This document shows positions 16,392 through 25,617 of a stretch of DNA of 36,978 bases, in pieces. Every line of letters starts with the position of its first letter. Positions within the stretch are counted from its first letter, which is position 1. Both the position numbers and the translations under genes were made by a program. Below the pieces are notes generated by a model. It saw only the letters and a list, made by a program, of their open reading frames with translations, had not been told where the DNA came from and did no database searches. This stretch comes from Prevotella sp. (GTDB taxonomy: Bacteria > Bacteroidota > Bacteroidia > Bacteroidales > Bacteroidaceae): NCBI GenBank assembly GCA_017518935.1, contig JAFWTK010000101.1, positions 1-36,978 of the forward strand. The letters run 5' to 3'.

Positions 16392-16457
16392 GGTGGATAA
16401 TTTGTGCACAGATAACTAAAATCCGTTTTATCCACCATATAAAACGTTTTGTCCACC
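16392..16457. promoter_or_regulatory. Candidate operator: two phased half-sites plus an inverted copy upstream of susC
   Basis: CGTTTTATCCACC (16424-16436) and CGTTTTGTCCACC (16445-16457) differ at one base and are spaced exactly 21 bp, two helical turns. GGTGGATAATTTG (16392-16404) is a reverse-oriented copy with 10 of 13 matches. The proximal site ends 20 bp before the susC -7 element, just where a -33 would sit, and no good TTTG is present there. This geometry is what one expects for an AraC-family activator acting next to the polymerase. Confidence 0.7.
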
Positions 16458-16477
16458 TTTTCTTTGTTACTAATAAC

Positions 16478-16485
16478 TAATTTTG
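16478..16485 (+). promoter_or_regulatory. -7 element of the susC operon promoter
   Basis: TAATTTTG fits TAnnTTTG. At the normal -33 distance there is the CCACC half-site and no TTTG, suggesting activator-dependent transcription. The start would be near 16492, giving a ~40-base A/T-rich leader before the ATG at 16532. Confidence 0.65.
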
Positions 16486-16531
16486 CAGCACATTTCACTA
16501 ATTATTAATTAATTCAAACAAAACAATTAAG

Positions 16532-19500
16532 ATGAGAAAACAAGTATTATTCTCTGTGATGTTCATCCTAAATGTGCTGGTAGGATTTACCATCTGCCCA
16601 GTTTTTGCGATGGCATCAGTGGCACAGCAGACCATTCCGGTCAGCGGCCAGGTTGTTGACCAAGATGGTGAAGCACTGATTGGTGCAACCATCAAGGTGA
16701 AGGGATCCCAGACTGGTGTAGTGACCGACTATGACGGTAACTTCCAGGTGAATGCTCCTTCGGATGCCACTCTCGTGGTAAGTTATGTAGGTTTTAAGGA
16801 TCGTGAGATTGCCGTAAACGGACGTGCTGTTCTTGGACAGATCCAACTTGAATCTGACGCCCAAGTTCTCGATCAGGTGGTGGTTGTGGGTTATGGTACC
16901 CAGAAGAAAGCAGACCTGACTGGTTCTGTGTCTATCGTGAATGCTGAAGAACTGAAGCGCGTGTCTCACTCAAACATTTCTTCTATGCTGGAAGGTAAGG
17001 TGGCTGGTGTACAGATTACTTCTGACGGTCAGCCGGGTGCGGACCCAGCCGTGAAGATTCGTGGTTTGGGTACCTTTGGTAGTACCGCTCCACTGTATGT
17101 CATTGACGGCGTGCCCATGGGTACTTCTATTCGTGATTTCTCTCCTAACGATATCGAGACCATTCAGGTGTTGAAGGATGCATCTGCCGGTGCTATCTAC
17201 GGTTCTCGTGCTGCTAACGGCGTGGTAATCATCACGACCAAGAATGGTAAGAAGGAACAACCCCTGAAAGTGGACTATAAGGGCTACTTCGGTGTTGACT
17301 GGATTCCTACTGGTGAGTATAAGATGATGAATGCTGATCAGTATAGCCAATACATAGGACAGGCTTTTGCAAACACTAGCCAGGTATCTGGTGTCCAGAG
17401 GACTCTGCCTGGTGGTTACACTTATCATACTGAGACTGGTAGATATGCATTTCAGGACAACACCAATACCAACTGGGTGGATGAGGCCTTTAAGACTGGA
17501 TTCCGTCAGAACCACAATATTAACCTCAGTGGTGGTGGTGCACATAACACATATAGTGTAGGTCTTGACTATTTCCAGCAGAAAGGAACTTTGAAGGGCG
17601 CAGGTCCTAACTACCAGCGTTTTACGGCACGTGTGAACAATACGATGGAGACGAAGTTCATCAACTTCCATACCAGCCTCGTTTACTCTCACTCTAACCA
17701 AGATGGTATTGGTATAGGTAACGATCAGGAGTACATCCAAGGACTTTATGGTATGGATGGCGCCAATGTGTTAAGCAACTCTTTGCTGATGCCACCAACT
17801 ATCAAAGCATACGACGAGTCAACATGGTATCTGGATGATATTGTTTCTGCTGCCAAGAATTACAGTTATGACAGTTATGGCTATGGCACCTATTACGAGT
17901 CAGTGCATGGTCCTATCATGCGTGCCAACCCTCTGCTGGTCAACAACTTGATAACACGTAACACTATAGTTGATCGTGTACTTGCTACCGGTTCTGCTGA
18001 TGTAAACCTGCTGAAGATGATCGGCATCGACAGCAAGAGTCAAAAATTGAACTATAAACTCAACCTCTCTTACAGCAAGACCTATGCATCGTATAAGAAC
18101 TGGACATCAGCATGGATTCAAAGTGGTAAAGTCTATTTGGATAAGAGTAATGAGAAACTAAGCAAGGAAACACGTCAATGGTCAGACTTCCTTGTGGAAA
18201 ATACTATCACTTATGACGGAACATTCGGATTACACCATGTTAATTTATTAGGCGGTATCACCTATGAGGAGGAAAACTACAACTCTCTATGGGGTGAGGG
18301 AAAGAACTTCCCAGAGCCTTACTTCCTCCAATTGGGTAATGCAAACGACAGAAATTCCAGTTCCAACGAAAGCAAGCATGCTCTGACCTCTTTTATTGGT
18401 CGTCTGATCTATGATTATGACAGCAAGTACCTTTTCTCTTTCGTTATCCGTCGTGACGGTAGTTCCCGTCTGTCTAAGAATATCCGCTGGGGTACCTTCC
18501 CGTCAATCTCTATAGGTTGGCGTTTTGATAAGGAAAAGTTCTTCCCTATCAACCGTGACATCGTTAATATGTTCAAAGTTCGTGCCAGTTATGGTGAACT
18601 CGGTAACGAGAATATCGGAGAATACATGTATCAGGCGACAATGCGTTATGGATACCTTCTCTATAGTTTTGGTAACAATATAGTTTCTGGTTCTGCTATT
18701 GAGAGATATGTGAATGAGAACATCACATGGGAGAAGAAGAAGACAACCAATATCGGTATTGACCTCGCTATGTTCAACAACCGTTTGGAGTTCACTGCAG
18801 AGTGGTATAAGAACAAGTCGTCAGAGTTGCTGTACAGCGTTCCTGTTCCCTCAACGGCAGGTGCAGGCTCTTTGAACAACCCCGCATATAAGGTGACGAT
18901 GAATGCTGCTACTATGGAGAACAGTGGCTTTGAGTTTTCTGCTACCTATCGAAACAACGACCATCCTTTCAAGTGGCAGGTGAGTGCTAACCTTAGTACT
19001 TTGAAGAACAAGGTGACCTCGCTCGGTTTCACCAACGAGCCATATTTGGAAGGCGACTGTATCACAAAGGTAGGTGAGGAAGTTGGTCAGTTCTACGGCT
19101 ATGTCTATGAGGGTATTGCCCGCACACAGGCAGACTTGGACGATCATGCCACACAGGTGGGTGCCAACGTCGGTGACTGTCTTTATAAGGACATCAGTGG
19201 TCCTGACGGCACACCTGATGGTGTCATTGACACCTATGATCGCACGACCATCGGCAGCGGTATGCCTAAGGTGAACTTTGGTATCAGCGCGCGTTTCGAG
19301 TATAAGAATCTCGATTTGGCTATCTCTACCTTTGGTTCTTTGAACTATCATGTTACAGATGGTCTGTACAACACACTGACCTCATCCTATGGCTATCTCA
19401 ACAAGGAGGTTTCTGTATCAGAAGCCAATCGCTGGTCTGACGATGGTTTGACATATATTTCCAATGTTCCTCGTACTTATATAGAAAGCACTGCGTCTCA

Positions 19501-19774
19501 GGCATGGAACGACTTGTTCAGTGACCGAAGGATCCAGAATGCTGCATATTGGAAAATTGCCAATATCGAGTTAGGCTATAACTTCCCCGACAAGTGGTTT
19601 AAGGGAGTGGTTTCCGGAGCCCGTGTCTATGTATCGGCTCAGAATCTCTATACCTTTACCAAATATAAAGGCTACAATGTAGACTTTGCCGGTGCTCCTT
19701 TCCAACCTGGTAACAACTGGTGCTCTTACCCCAGTGCACGCAGTTTCATGGCTGGTATCCTCTTCTCGTTCTAA
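16532..19774 (+). CDS. SusC-like TonB-dependent outer-membrane oligosaccharide transporter
   Basis: The 1080-residue SusC/RagA family porin imports glycan fragments with TonB energy. It has a signal peptide of unusual length, then a carboxypeptidase-regulatory-like domain (about 34-110, VSGQVVDQDGEALIGATIKV). A TonB-box-like stretch and the SusC signature VVVVGYGTQKKADLTGSV follow near residue 115, then a plug domain (KVAGVQI, YVIDGVPMG, ASAGAIYGSRAANGVV) and a 22-strand-type barrel ending in Phe (GILFSF). First gene of the PUL operon; susD follows after 29 bases. No STN domain is seen, so an anti-sigma link is unlikely and the AraC-type regulator is the probable control. Confidence 0.96.
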   Translation: MRKQVLFSVMFILNVLVGFTICPVFAMASVAQQTIPVSGQVVDQDGEALIGATIKVKGSQTGVVTDYDGNFQVNAPSDATLVVSYVGFKDREIAVNGRAVLGQIQLESDAQVLDQVVVVGYGTQKKADLTGSVSIVNAEELKRVSHSNISSMLEGKVAGVQITSDGQPGADPAVKIRGLGTFGSTAPLYVIDGVPMGTSIRDFSPNDIETIQVLKDASAGAIYGSRAANGVVIITTKNGKKEQPLKVDYKGYFGVDWIPTGEYKMMNADQYSQYIGQAFANTSQVSGVQRTLPGGYTYHTETGRYAFQDNTNTNWVDEAFKTGFRQNHNINLSGGGAHNTYSVGLDYFQQKGTLKGAGPNYQRFTARVNNTMETKFINFHTSLVYSHSNQDGIGIGNDQEYIQGLYGMDGANVLSNSLLMPPTIKAYDESTWYLDDIVSAAKNYSYDSYGYGTYYESVHGPIMRANPLLVNNLITRNTIVDRVLATGSADVNLLKMIGIDSKSQKLNYKLNLSYSKTYASYKNWTSAWIQSGKVYLDKSNEKLSKETRQWSDFLVENTITYDGTFGLHHVNLLGGITYEEENYNSLWGEGKNFPEPYFLQLGNANDRNSSSNESKHALTSFIGRLIYDYDSKYLFSFVIRRDGSSRLSKNIRWGTFPSISIGWRFDKEKFFPINRDIVNMFKVRASYGELGNENIGEYMYQATMRYGYLLYSFGNNIVSGSAIERYVNENITWEKKKTTNIGIDLAMFNNRLEFTAEWYKNKSSELLYSVPVPSTAGAGSLNNPAYKVTMNAATMENSGFEFSATYRNNDHPFKWQVSANLSTLKNKVTSLGFTNEPYLEGDCITKVGEEVGQFYGYVYEGIARTQADLDDHATQVGANVGDCLYKDISGPDGTPDGVIDTYDRTTIGSGMPKVNFGISARFEYKNLDLAISTFGSLNYHVTDGLYNTLTSSYGYLNKEVSVSEANRWSDDGLTYISNVPRTYIESTASQAWNDLFSDRRIQNAAYWKIANIELGYNFPDKWFKGVVSGARVYVSAQNLYTFTKYKGYNVDFAGAPFQPGNNWCSYPSARSFMAGILFSF

Positions 19775-19803
19775 AATTGATAAGTGAAAAACGATAATTG
19801 AAA

Positions 19804-21639
19804 ATGATTATGAAACTATATAAAGTAACATTTGCCCTGATATTGGGTATCGGTTCGCTGACTTCGTGCAGCGAAAAACTGGACTTGGCAAACCCTAACG
19901 AACCGACTACTGCAACCTTTGGTAACACAGTAGACGACTTGGAGGAGGCTGTTATTGCATGTTACCATCACATGCGTATGGAAGGCACCTATGCTCGTGT
20001 CGGTTATGCTCATGATGCGGTTCGCGGTGATGAGATGTGGAACCCACAACATGCATGGTATTTAGGTATAGACCATTTCAATGCGGCTGCCACTAACGAA
20101 GTTGCCGCAGACTGGATCTGGCGTGACCAGTATTTTGCCATCAACGTTTGTAATTTTATCATCACCAAATGTGGTGAGGATAATACAGCACTGACGGAAA
20201 CAATGAAACGTATCAAGGGACAGGCATTGTTCATTCGTGGTCTCGCTTACTTTAATCTTGCTAACTATTACCAGAATCCTGCACTTATTACTAGTTACAA
20301 CGACTACTCTACCATGGAAGGTCTGTATGCTTATAACTGGCAGGAAGGAGATGAGGACGAGTTCGACCAATATGACCGCGTAATGGATCAGGTAGAGAAA
20401 GACTTTGAAGAGGCTCTCGAACTGCTGCCTACCAAGGACTTGGGCGGTGAGTGGGCGAAAGGTCGTGCCAATAAAGGAGCCGCCGCAGGCTTCTATGCGC
20501 GTGCACTTATGCAGCGACATAAGTACAATGAGGCTCTTGTCACGCTGAAAGCCATTATTGTCGGCACGTATGGTAATTATGAGTTAATGAAAGAATATGG
20601 TGATAACTTCCGTGAAGGGTCTGCTTACGAGAACAATGCTGAAAGTCTCTTTGAGATTCAGTTCATGGATTATGGCACCCAACAGGGCTCAGACGATGAG
20701 TGGACTCAAGTGAATGTTAGTAAGAACTCTGCCCAAGGGCATGCCTTAGAGGCTAACTTTGCAGGTGAATATGCAAGTGGTTGGGCAGATCTGTCTGCTT
20801 CTCCTTGGCTCTACCATCTTTACAAAAGCCAGAGGACAAAGGGTAACTCTCTTGACCCACGCCTTTATTGGACTATTGCTACTTATGAGCCAGAGTGGGA
20901 CAACTATGCGTTTGGCAACTCATACTATACAGAGACGCTGACAGAAGAGGATTATATTTATGTGAAACCTGCACCAGGAGAGACCCCCAAACAGGTGAAG
21001 TCAGTTACACGCCCAAGCGACAATGGTGGTCTGCCTATTGCCAAGTGGACAAATCTGCGCACAAATCTTTATTCCTCTGCTATTACAGGTCTGAGATGTG
21101 GTATCAACCTCCGACTGATGCGTTACTCTGATGTTCTGCTTCGTGCCGCTGAGTGCGAGAATGAGGTGAACGGTCCTACACAGCAGGCTATCGACTGGAT
21201 CAATGAGGTGCGCCGCCGCGCTAATCTGGAAGACCTACAGTTGTCTGACTATAATACCGCCGACTTGCTGTTTGAGCAGATTGCCAACGTGGAACGTCCG
21301 ACAGAATTCGGTTGTGAGCATGGTCGTGGCTTCGATTTGCTGCGCTGGGGATTCTTCTATTCCGCAGATCGTTTGAAGCAGATGAAGGAACATTCTGCAT
21401 ACATCCTGACTCCTGACTGCTCAAAGGTGAAGGATGAGGTGAAATATGGTGATACTGGAGTTATCAGTTCTTTCGATGACTATGTTCCTGGACATGAGTT
21501 CCTGCCTATCTTCCAGTCAACATTGAACAACAATGCCAACCTGAGAGGAAATTCTGCCAACCTTAATAGAAACAATTCTGACTACTTCGCAAAGAAGGGA
21601 TGGAAGATTCACCCTGTTGTTGAGTTGTCCAAAAAGTAA
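19804..21639 (+). CDS. SusD/RagB-like surface glycan-binding lipoprotein
   Basis: SusD proteins form the lid over the SusC barrel and bind the glycan. The 611-residue product has a type II signal with lipobox LTSC (Cys22) and the typical start LDLANPNEPTTATF. TPR-like helical segments follow (RIKGQALFIRGLAYFNLANYY) and the C-terminal RLMRYSDVLLRAAECENEV ... WINEVRRRANL motif is present. An in-frame TTG at 19798 precedes; ATG at 19804 or 19810 is more likely. It sits between susC and the third surface protein, as in standard PULs. Specificity cannot be read from sequence alone. Confidence 0.95.
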   Translation: MIMKLYKVTFALILGIGSLTSCSEKLDLANPNEPTTATFGNTVDDLEEAVIACYHHMRMEGTYARVGYAHDAVRGDEMWNPQHAWYLGIDHFNAAATNEVAADWIWRDQYFAINVCNFIITKCGEDNTALTETMKRIKGQALFIRGLAYFNLANYYQNPALITSYNDYSTMEGLYAYNWQEGDEDEFDQYDRVMDQVEKDFEEALELLPTKDLGGEWAKGRANKGAAAGFYARALMQRHKYNEALVTLKAIIVGTYGNYELMKEYGDNFREGSAYENNAESLFEIQFMDYGTQQGSDDEWTQVNVSKNSAQGHALEANFAGEYASGWADLSASPWLYHLYKSQRTKGNSLDPRLYWTIATYEPEWDNYAFGNSYYTETLTEEDYIYVKPAPGETPKQVKSVTRPSDNGGLPIAKWTNLRTNLYSSAITGLRCGINLRLMRYSDVLLRAAECENEVNGPTQQAIDWINEVRRRANLEDLQLSDYNTADLLFEQIANVERPTEFGCEHGRGFDLLRWGFFYSADRLKQMKEHSAYILTPDCSKVKDEVKYGDTGVISSFDDYVPGHEFLPIFQSTLNNNANLRGNSANLNRNNSDYFAKKGWKIHPVVELSKK

Positions 21640-21664
21640 AGTGAAACTGTAAAAAGATACAATT

Positions 21665-23650
21665 ATGAAATATATCAATAAATTAGCATCTGTCTTTTTC
21701 ATGGCAGCCCTTGCCTTGCTGACTATGACGAGTTGTGAGGGTGGAGACCTTTATAACGTAGGCGCTCCTGACTGGCTCTCAGAAATGGGCGGTGAAGAGG
21801 ATGAACCCGAACCAGAGGAGGAACTCGTGGGTCAGATGGAAGATGTGTATAACATCGGTAAGGAAGATCTGTCCTCTGGTTTCTTCACATTAGGTAAGAC
21901 TTATGTCGTACCCGCTGGTGCAAAGTGGCAGGCTCAGTTTATGCTGACTGTCAATCCTGACAATAAGTATTATAAAAACTTCTATATTGTCCTGAATGCA
22001 TGTAAAAATGCAGAGACAGGCGAACTGGGTGATGAGTATGGTGTTATTCGTTATGACAACGATCCTTCAAAAAACTCTGAGTGGAATACTGTAGGTACTG
22101 AAATTGATCGTAGTCTTGTTGATGGTAACTTTAACAATTCATCAGGTGAGGATGATATTGATGCTTCCGTTCAAAAGATGAATGGTAAGATTACACTGAC
22201 CGTTGATCGTACTGATGGTGGTCTCTTTATCAAAATGACCAATGGAACGCTGACAAAGACTTATACTCAGACGACTCCATTCCCTTCAACAGGAACTGAT
22301 GCTCCTTTGGCATGCCGTATCGGTATTGAACAGTCATTGGTTAACTTCATCTCTACCAATGTCGAGCCAATCGGTGGTTGCACTTCTGCCAATGATAAGC
22401 AACCTCTTTCTATGGAGTTGTCTGGTGTACCCAGTGAAGTACTTGTTGGCACAGAACTCGCTGAGGCTATGGCTAATGTGACAGCAACTGTTACCTTCGA
22501 GGAAGGTGTTACTGCAAATGTTACTGCAGAGAATCTTCAGTTCGAGGCTATTCCTAATATGACAGACCTTGGTCAGAAAACACTTATTGTTCTCTATAAC
22601 AAGACCTTCAAGGGTGCTAATGCCGACAAGCCTGTCATGGCAAGTAAGACCTTCAGTGTTGTGAAAGAACTCTCTGCATTCACGCAGACCGTAGTTGTTC
22701 CAACTCCACTGATGATTGGTCTTGAGGACAATACGACACCTTGGTGGACAGCATTTACCGATAATATTAAGGTAGAACCAAAGGAAACAAAGGTGGTGAA
22801 CTTCACCAATTACACTGCTGGCGATGCCAATTTCAAGAACTATTTGATTATTATGAATAAGGCTGATATTTCTGCAGAGTATGGTGTCGTACGTGCAGAC
22901 AACTGGGGTTGGGGCGCCGGCATTGACGGTAATGCTAACTTCCAGAAGATAGGTGGTTTCGCAACTGATGAAGAGTGGGCTGCTTGGCGTGACGCCATGA
23001 AGGGGGCTAAGTGTACTGCTTATGTTACCAATAATGGTGATGGTACTGCAGATATTAAGATTGTGATGCATGGTGTTGATGATAAGGACTATGTTCAGGA
23101 GTATAAGGGTATCAATACCATTGATCCTGATAATTTCTACTTCCGCTTTACCTGTGAGGGTGCTCACCTTGTGTTCGACAATGCAATCGGTGCAACGGAT
23201 AATACTACTCCATGGTGGACGGTATTCACCCCCAATGTGCAAGTGCCTGCTCATACAGAATGTACCGTCAACTTCATCAACTACACTGCTGGCGATGCCA
23301 ATTTCAAGAACTTTGTTATTATTCTGAATAAGGCTGATAATGCCGAGTATGGTGTTGTACGTGCAGACAACTGGGGTTGGGGCGCCGGCATTGACGGTAA
23401 TGCTAACTTCCAGAAGATTGGTGGCTTCGCAACTGATGAAGAGTGGGCTGCTTGGCGTGGTGCTATGAATGGTGCAAAGGTTTCTGCCAAGATAGTGAAT
23501 AATGGTGATGGTACTGCAGATATCAGAATTGTGATGCATGGTACTGATGGAAACGACTATACTCAGGACTACTTAGGTATCAATACCATTGATCCTGACA
23601 ATTTCTACTTCCGTTTCACCTGTGAAGGTGCTCACTTGGTATTTGAATAA
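21665..23650 (+). CDS. Surface glycan-binding lipoprotein with three related modules (SGBP)
   Basis: The 661-residue lipoprotein (Cys24 in MTSC) carries an acidic spacer (EEDEPEPEEE) after the anchor. A first module spans ~60-237, an Ig-like spacer ~240-335, and two nearly identical modules ~349-504 and ~505-661. The two late modules share DNTTPWWT, NYTAGDANFKN, RADNWGWGAGIDGNANF, DEEWAAW and NFYFRFTCEGAHLVF, rich in exposed-type tryptophans as in carbohydrate-binding modules. The first module keeps the framework (KNFYIVLN, EYGVIRYDN) but has lost the WGWG motif. No catalytic motif is seen. Position after susD is that of a SusE/F or SGBP gene, so a glycan-capturing role is inferred. I do not recognise a named CBM family. 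Confidence 0.75.
   Translation: MKYINKLASVFFMAALALLTMTSCEGGDLYNVGAPDWLSEMGGEEDEPEPEEELVGQMEDVYNIGKEDLSSGFFTLGKTYVVPAGAKWQAQFMLTVNPDNKYYKNFYIVLNACKNAETGELGDEYGVIRYDNDPSKNSEWNTVGTEIDRSLVDGNFNNSSGEDDIDASVQKMNGKITLTVDRTDGGLFIKMTNGTLTKTYTQTTPFPSTGTDAPLACRIGIEQSLVNFISTNVEPIGGCTSANDKQPLSMELSGVPSEVLVGTELAEAMANVTATVTFEEGVTANVTAENLQFEAIPNMTDLGQKTLIVLYNKTFKGANADKPVMASKTFSVVKELSAFTQTVVVPTPLMIGLEDNTTPWWTAFTDNIKVEPKETKVVNFTNYTAGDANFKNYLIIMNKADISAEYGVVRADNWGWGAGIDGNANFQKIGGFATDEEWAAWRDAMKGAKCTAYVTNNGDGTADIKIVMHGVDDKDYVQEYKGINTIDPDNFYFRFTCEGAHLVFDNAIGATDNTTPWWTVFTPNVQVPAHTECTVNFINYTAGDANFKNFVIILNKADNAEYGVVRADNWGWGAGIDGNANFQKIGGFATDEEWAAWRGAMNGAKVSAKIVNNGDGTADIRIVMHGTDGNDYTQDYLGINTIDPDNFYFRFTCEGAHLVFE
22708..23647 (+). 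repeat. Internal tandem duplication of ~468 bp encoding SGBP modules 2 and 3
   Basis: Two copies lie 468 bp (156 codons) apart. A block starting at 22889 and at 23357 is identical for about 62 bases, and flanking stretches differ by scattered third-position changes. This degree of identity points to recent duplication or continuing gene conversion. It is a likely recombination and assembly hotspot. Confidence 0.85.
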
Positions 23651-23658
23651 TCATTTAA

Positions 23659-25614
23659 ATGAATCATATTATGAAATATATCTCTAAATTTATAGTGCTG
23701 TTAGCCATCGTAATGATGGCAACAGCCTGTAAGGACGACCTCAACGAGGTAAACAATCCTCTGACAGTTACGGCTCCGACGGTGACTTCCGTTTCTGGAA
23801 CCTATGCCATTGTTACTGCAACGGCTACTGGTTCGCACATCATCCATCGTGGTGTATGCTATTCAACTTCACCTAATCCTACAATTAGTGATGATAAGGT
23901 GTATTCTACCAGTAAGGATATGGTTCTGACTATCGGCGGTCTTACTAAGAGCACTACCTACTACGTTCGTGGTTTCGCGCAGACAAGTTTTGATGTGGCT
24001 TATTCGAGTGAGGTGTCTTTTACGACCACTTCTTCAGAATCTACAGAAGACGATCCCCAGACTGAGGGGCCATCAGCATTGAAGCGTGTCAGCGTGCATG
24101 ATCCAAGTGTGGTTTGGGATCCATCAACCAGCAGGTATTATATCTTCGGTTCACACCGTGCTGCTGCTAAGTGTAACAATATGATGTCTTGGGAGGCATT
24201 TACTGCTCCCTGGGCTACTGCTACCAGCACAAATGCCGATAATGTCGATGCATTTACCACTCCTCAGATTACTAAGGTAGAGAAGGGTGGAGCAGAGTAT
24301 GACCTCAACTTCAACGCGCTTGCTTGGTCTCAGCGCGGTAGTGCAACATACGATATTAATGGTAATATGTGGGCTCCTGACGTTATCTATAACAAGAAGT
24401 TGGGTAAGTGGTGCATGTATCTAAGCATCAATGGCGATGCTTGGTATTCAAGCATCATTATGCTGACAGCAGACAACATCGCAGGTCCTTATCGCTATCA
24501 GTCTCCTGTTGTGATGAGTGGATTCAGGGATGGTGATTCTTATAAATCTACCGACTTGGAGATTGTCCTGGGTGAGCAAACTTCGCTACCTTCACGCTAT
24601 GCTCCAAGTGATAACTACGGTAATCACTGGCCGAATGCTATCGACCCCTGTGTGTTCTATGACGAGGATGGCAAACTATGGATGTCATACGGCTCTTGGA
24701 GCGGTGGTATCTTCATGCTGGAACTTGATGAGGAGACTGGTCTGCGTGACTATGATGTGACATATGCTGAAAATGAAACTTCAGATCCTTACTTTGGCAA
24801 GAAGATTGCCGGTGGACATTATGTATCGGGTGAGGCCTCTTACATCGAGTTTATCGGCGGTTACTATTTCCTGTTCATGACTTATGGAGGTCTGGAGGCT
24901 GCTGGCGGTTACCAGATGCGCGTGTTCCGCTCACTGAATCCTGATGGACCATTCGTTGACAGTAAGGGCAGTTCCGCAGTTTATGACACCTATCAGTTGA
25001 ACTTCGGTCCTACGGAGAACGACGGTAACCGTGGCGTAAATATCTTCGGTGCTTATGGAGACTGGGGCTTCCAGACATTAGGTGATTGGGCTGAGCGCGC
25101 CCAAGGTCACAACAGTATCATCGCTGCTCAAGACGGACGTACCTATCTGGTGTATCATACGCGCTTCCAGAATCGGGGTGAGGGCCATGAGGTACGCGTT
25201 CACCAAGTTTATCAAAACGAAGAGGGCTGGCTGGTAGCAGCTCCGTTTGAATATACAGGTGAAGGCGTGAAGAGTGCAGGTATTGCTGTTGCTCAGAAGG
25301 TGGCTACAACTGATATCCCAGGTGAATACAGGCTGTTGACTCATAGGTACGGACTTGATCATGCTGCCAAGGAAATTTCTGTTCCTGTTAATGTTACACT
25401 GAATGCCGATGGTTCTATCTCTGGTGGAGTTACTGGTACTTGGAGCGTCAAGTCTGGTACTTCGTATATCACTTTCAATATCGGTTCAGAATTTAAGGGC
25501 GTCATGGTTCCACAGACTTTGGAACCAACTGATACAAAGACTCCTTGCTTCACGGCTCATGACAGCAAGACCGGTGTTACTATTTGGGGCTATAAAATAG
25601 TTCTTACTGAATAA
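23659..25614 (+). CDS. GH43 family lipoprotein, probable surface endo-1,5-alpha-L-arabinanase
   Basis: The 651-residue enzyme begins with a type II signal (lipobox ATAC, Cys24) followed by KDD, which fits the lipoprotein surface-export motif K-(D/E)2 described in Bacteroidota. A fibronectin-III-like domain (~35-125) precedes the GH43 five-bladed propeller. Catalytic-type residues are D148 (VHDPSV), D329 (AIDPCV) and E392 (SGEASYIE). The segment AQGHNSIIA and the C-terminal beta domain ending in WGYKIVL resemble endo-arabinanases. It lies 8 bases after the SGBP gene in the same operon. Role inferred: cutting arabinan backbone at the cell surface before SusC import. An arabinofuranosidase or xylan activity cannot be excluded. 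The ATG at 23671 is an alternative start. Confidence 0.8.
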   Translation: MNHIMKYISKFIVLLAIVMMATACKDDLNEVNNPLTVTAPTVTSVSGTYAIVTATATGSHIIHRGVCYSTSPNPTISDDKVYSTSKDMVLTIGGLTKSTTYYVRGFAQTSFDVAYSSEVSFTTTSSESTEDDPQTEGPSALKRVSVHDPSVVWDPSTSRYYIFGSHRAAAKCNNMMSWEAFTAPWATATSTNADNVDAFTTPQITKVEKGGAEYDLNFNALAWSQRGSATYDINGNMWAPDVIYNKKLGKWCMYLSINGDAWYSSIIMLTADNIAGPYRYQSPVVMSGFRDGDSYKSTDLEIVLGEQTSLPSRYAPSDNYGNHWPNAIDPCVFYDEDGKLWMSYGSWSGGIFMLELDEETGLRDYDVTYAENETSDPYFGKKIAGGHYVSGEASYIEFIGGYYFLFMTYGGLEAAGGYQMRVFRSLNPDGPFVDSKGSSAVYDTYQLNFGPTENDGNRGVNIFGAYGDWGFQTLGDWAERAQGHNSIIAAQDGRTYLVYHTRFQNRGEGHEVRVHQVYQNEEGWLVAAPFEYTGEGVKSAGIAVAQKVATTDIPGEYRLLTHRYGLDHAAKEISVPVNVTLNADGSISGGVTGTWSVKSGTSYITFNIGSEFKGVMVPQTLEPTDTKTPCFTAHDSKTGVTIWGYKIVLTE

Positions 25615-25617
25615 TAT

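Noticed and set aside
22334..23539. A 401-codon open frame on the minus strand opposite the SGBP gene
   Set aside because: It runs antisense to a well-supported lipoprotein gene, has no recognisable domain, and its internal repetition simply mirrors the duplicated SGBP modules.
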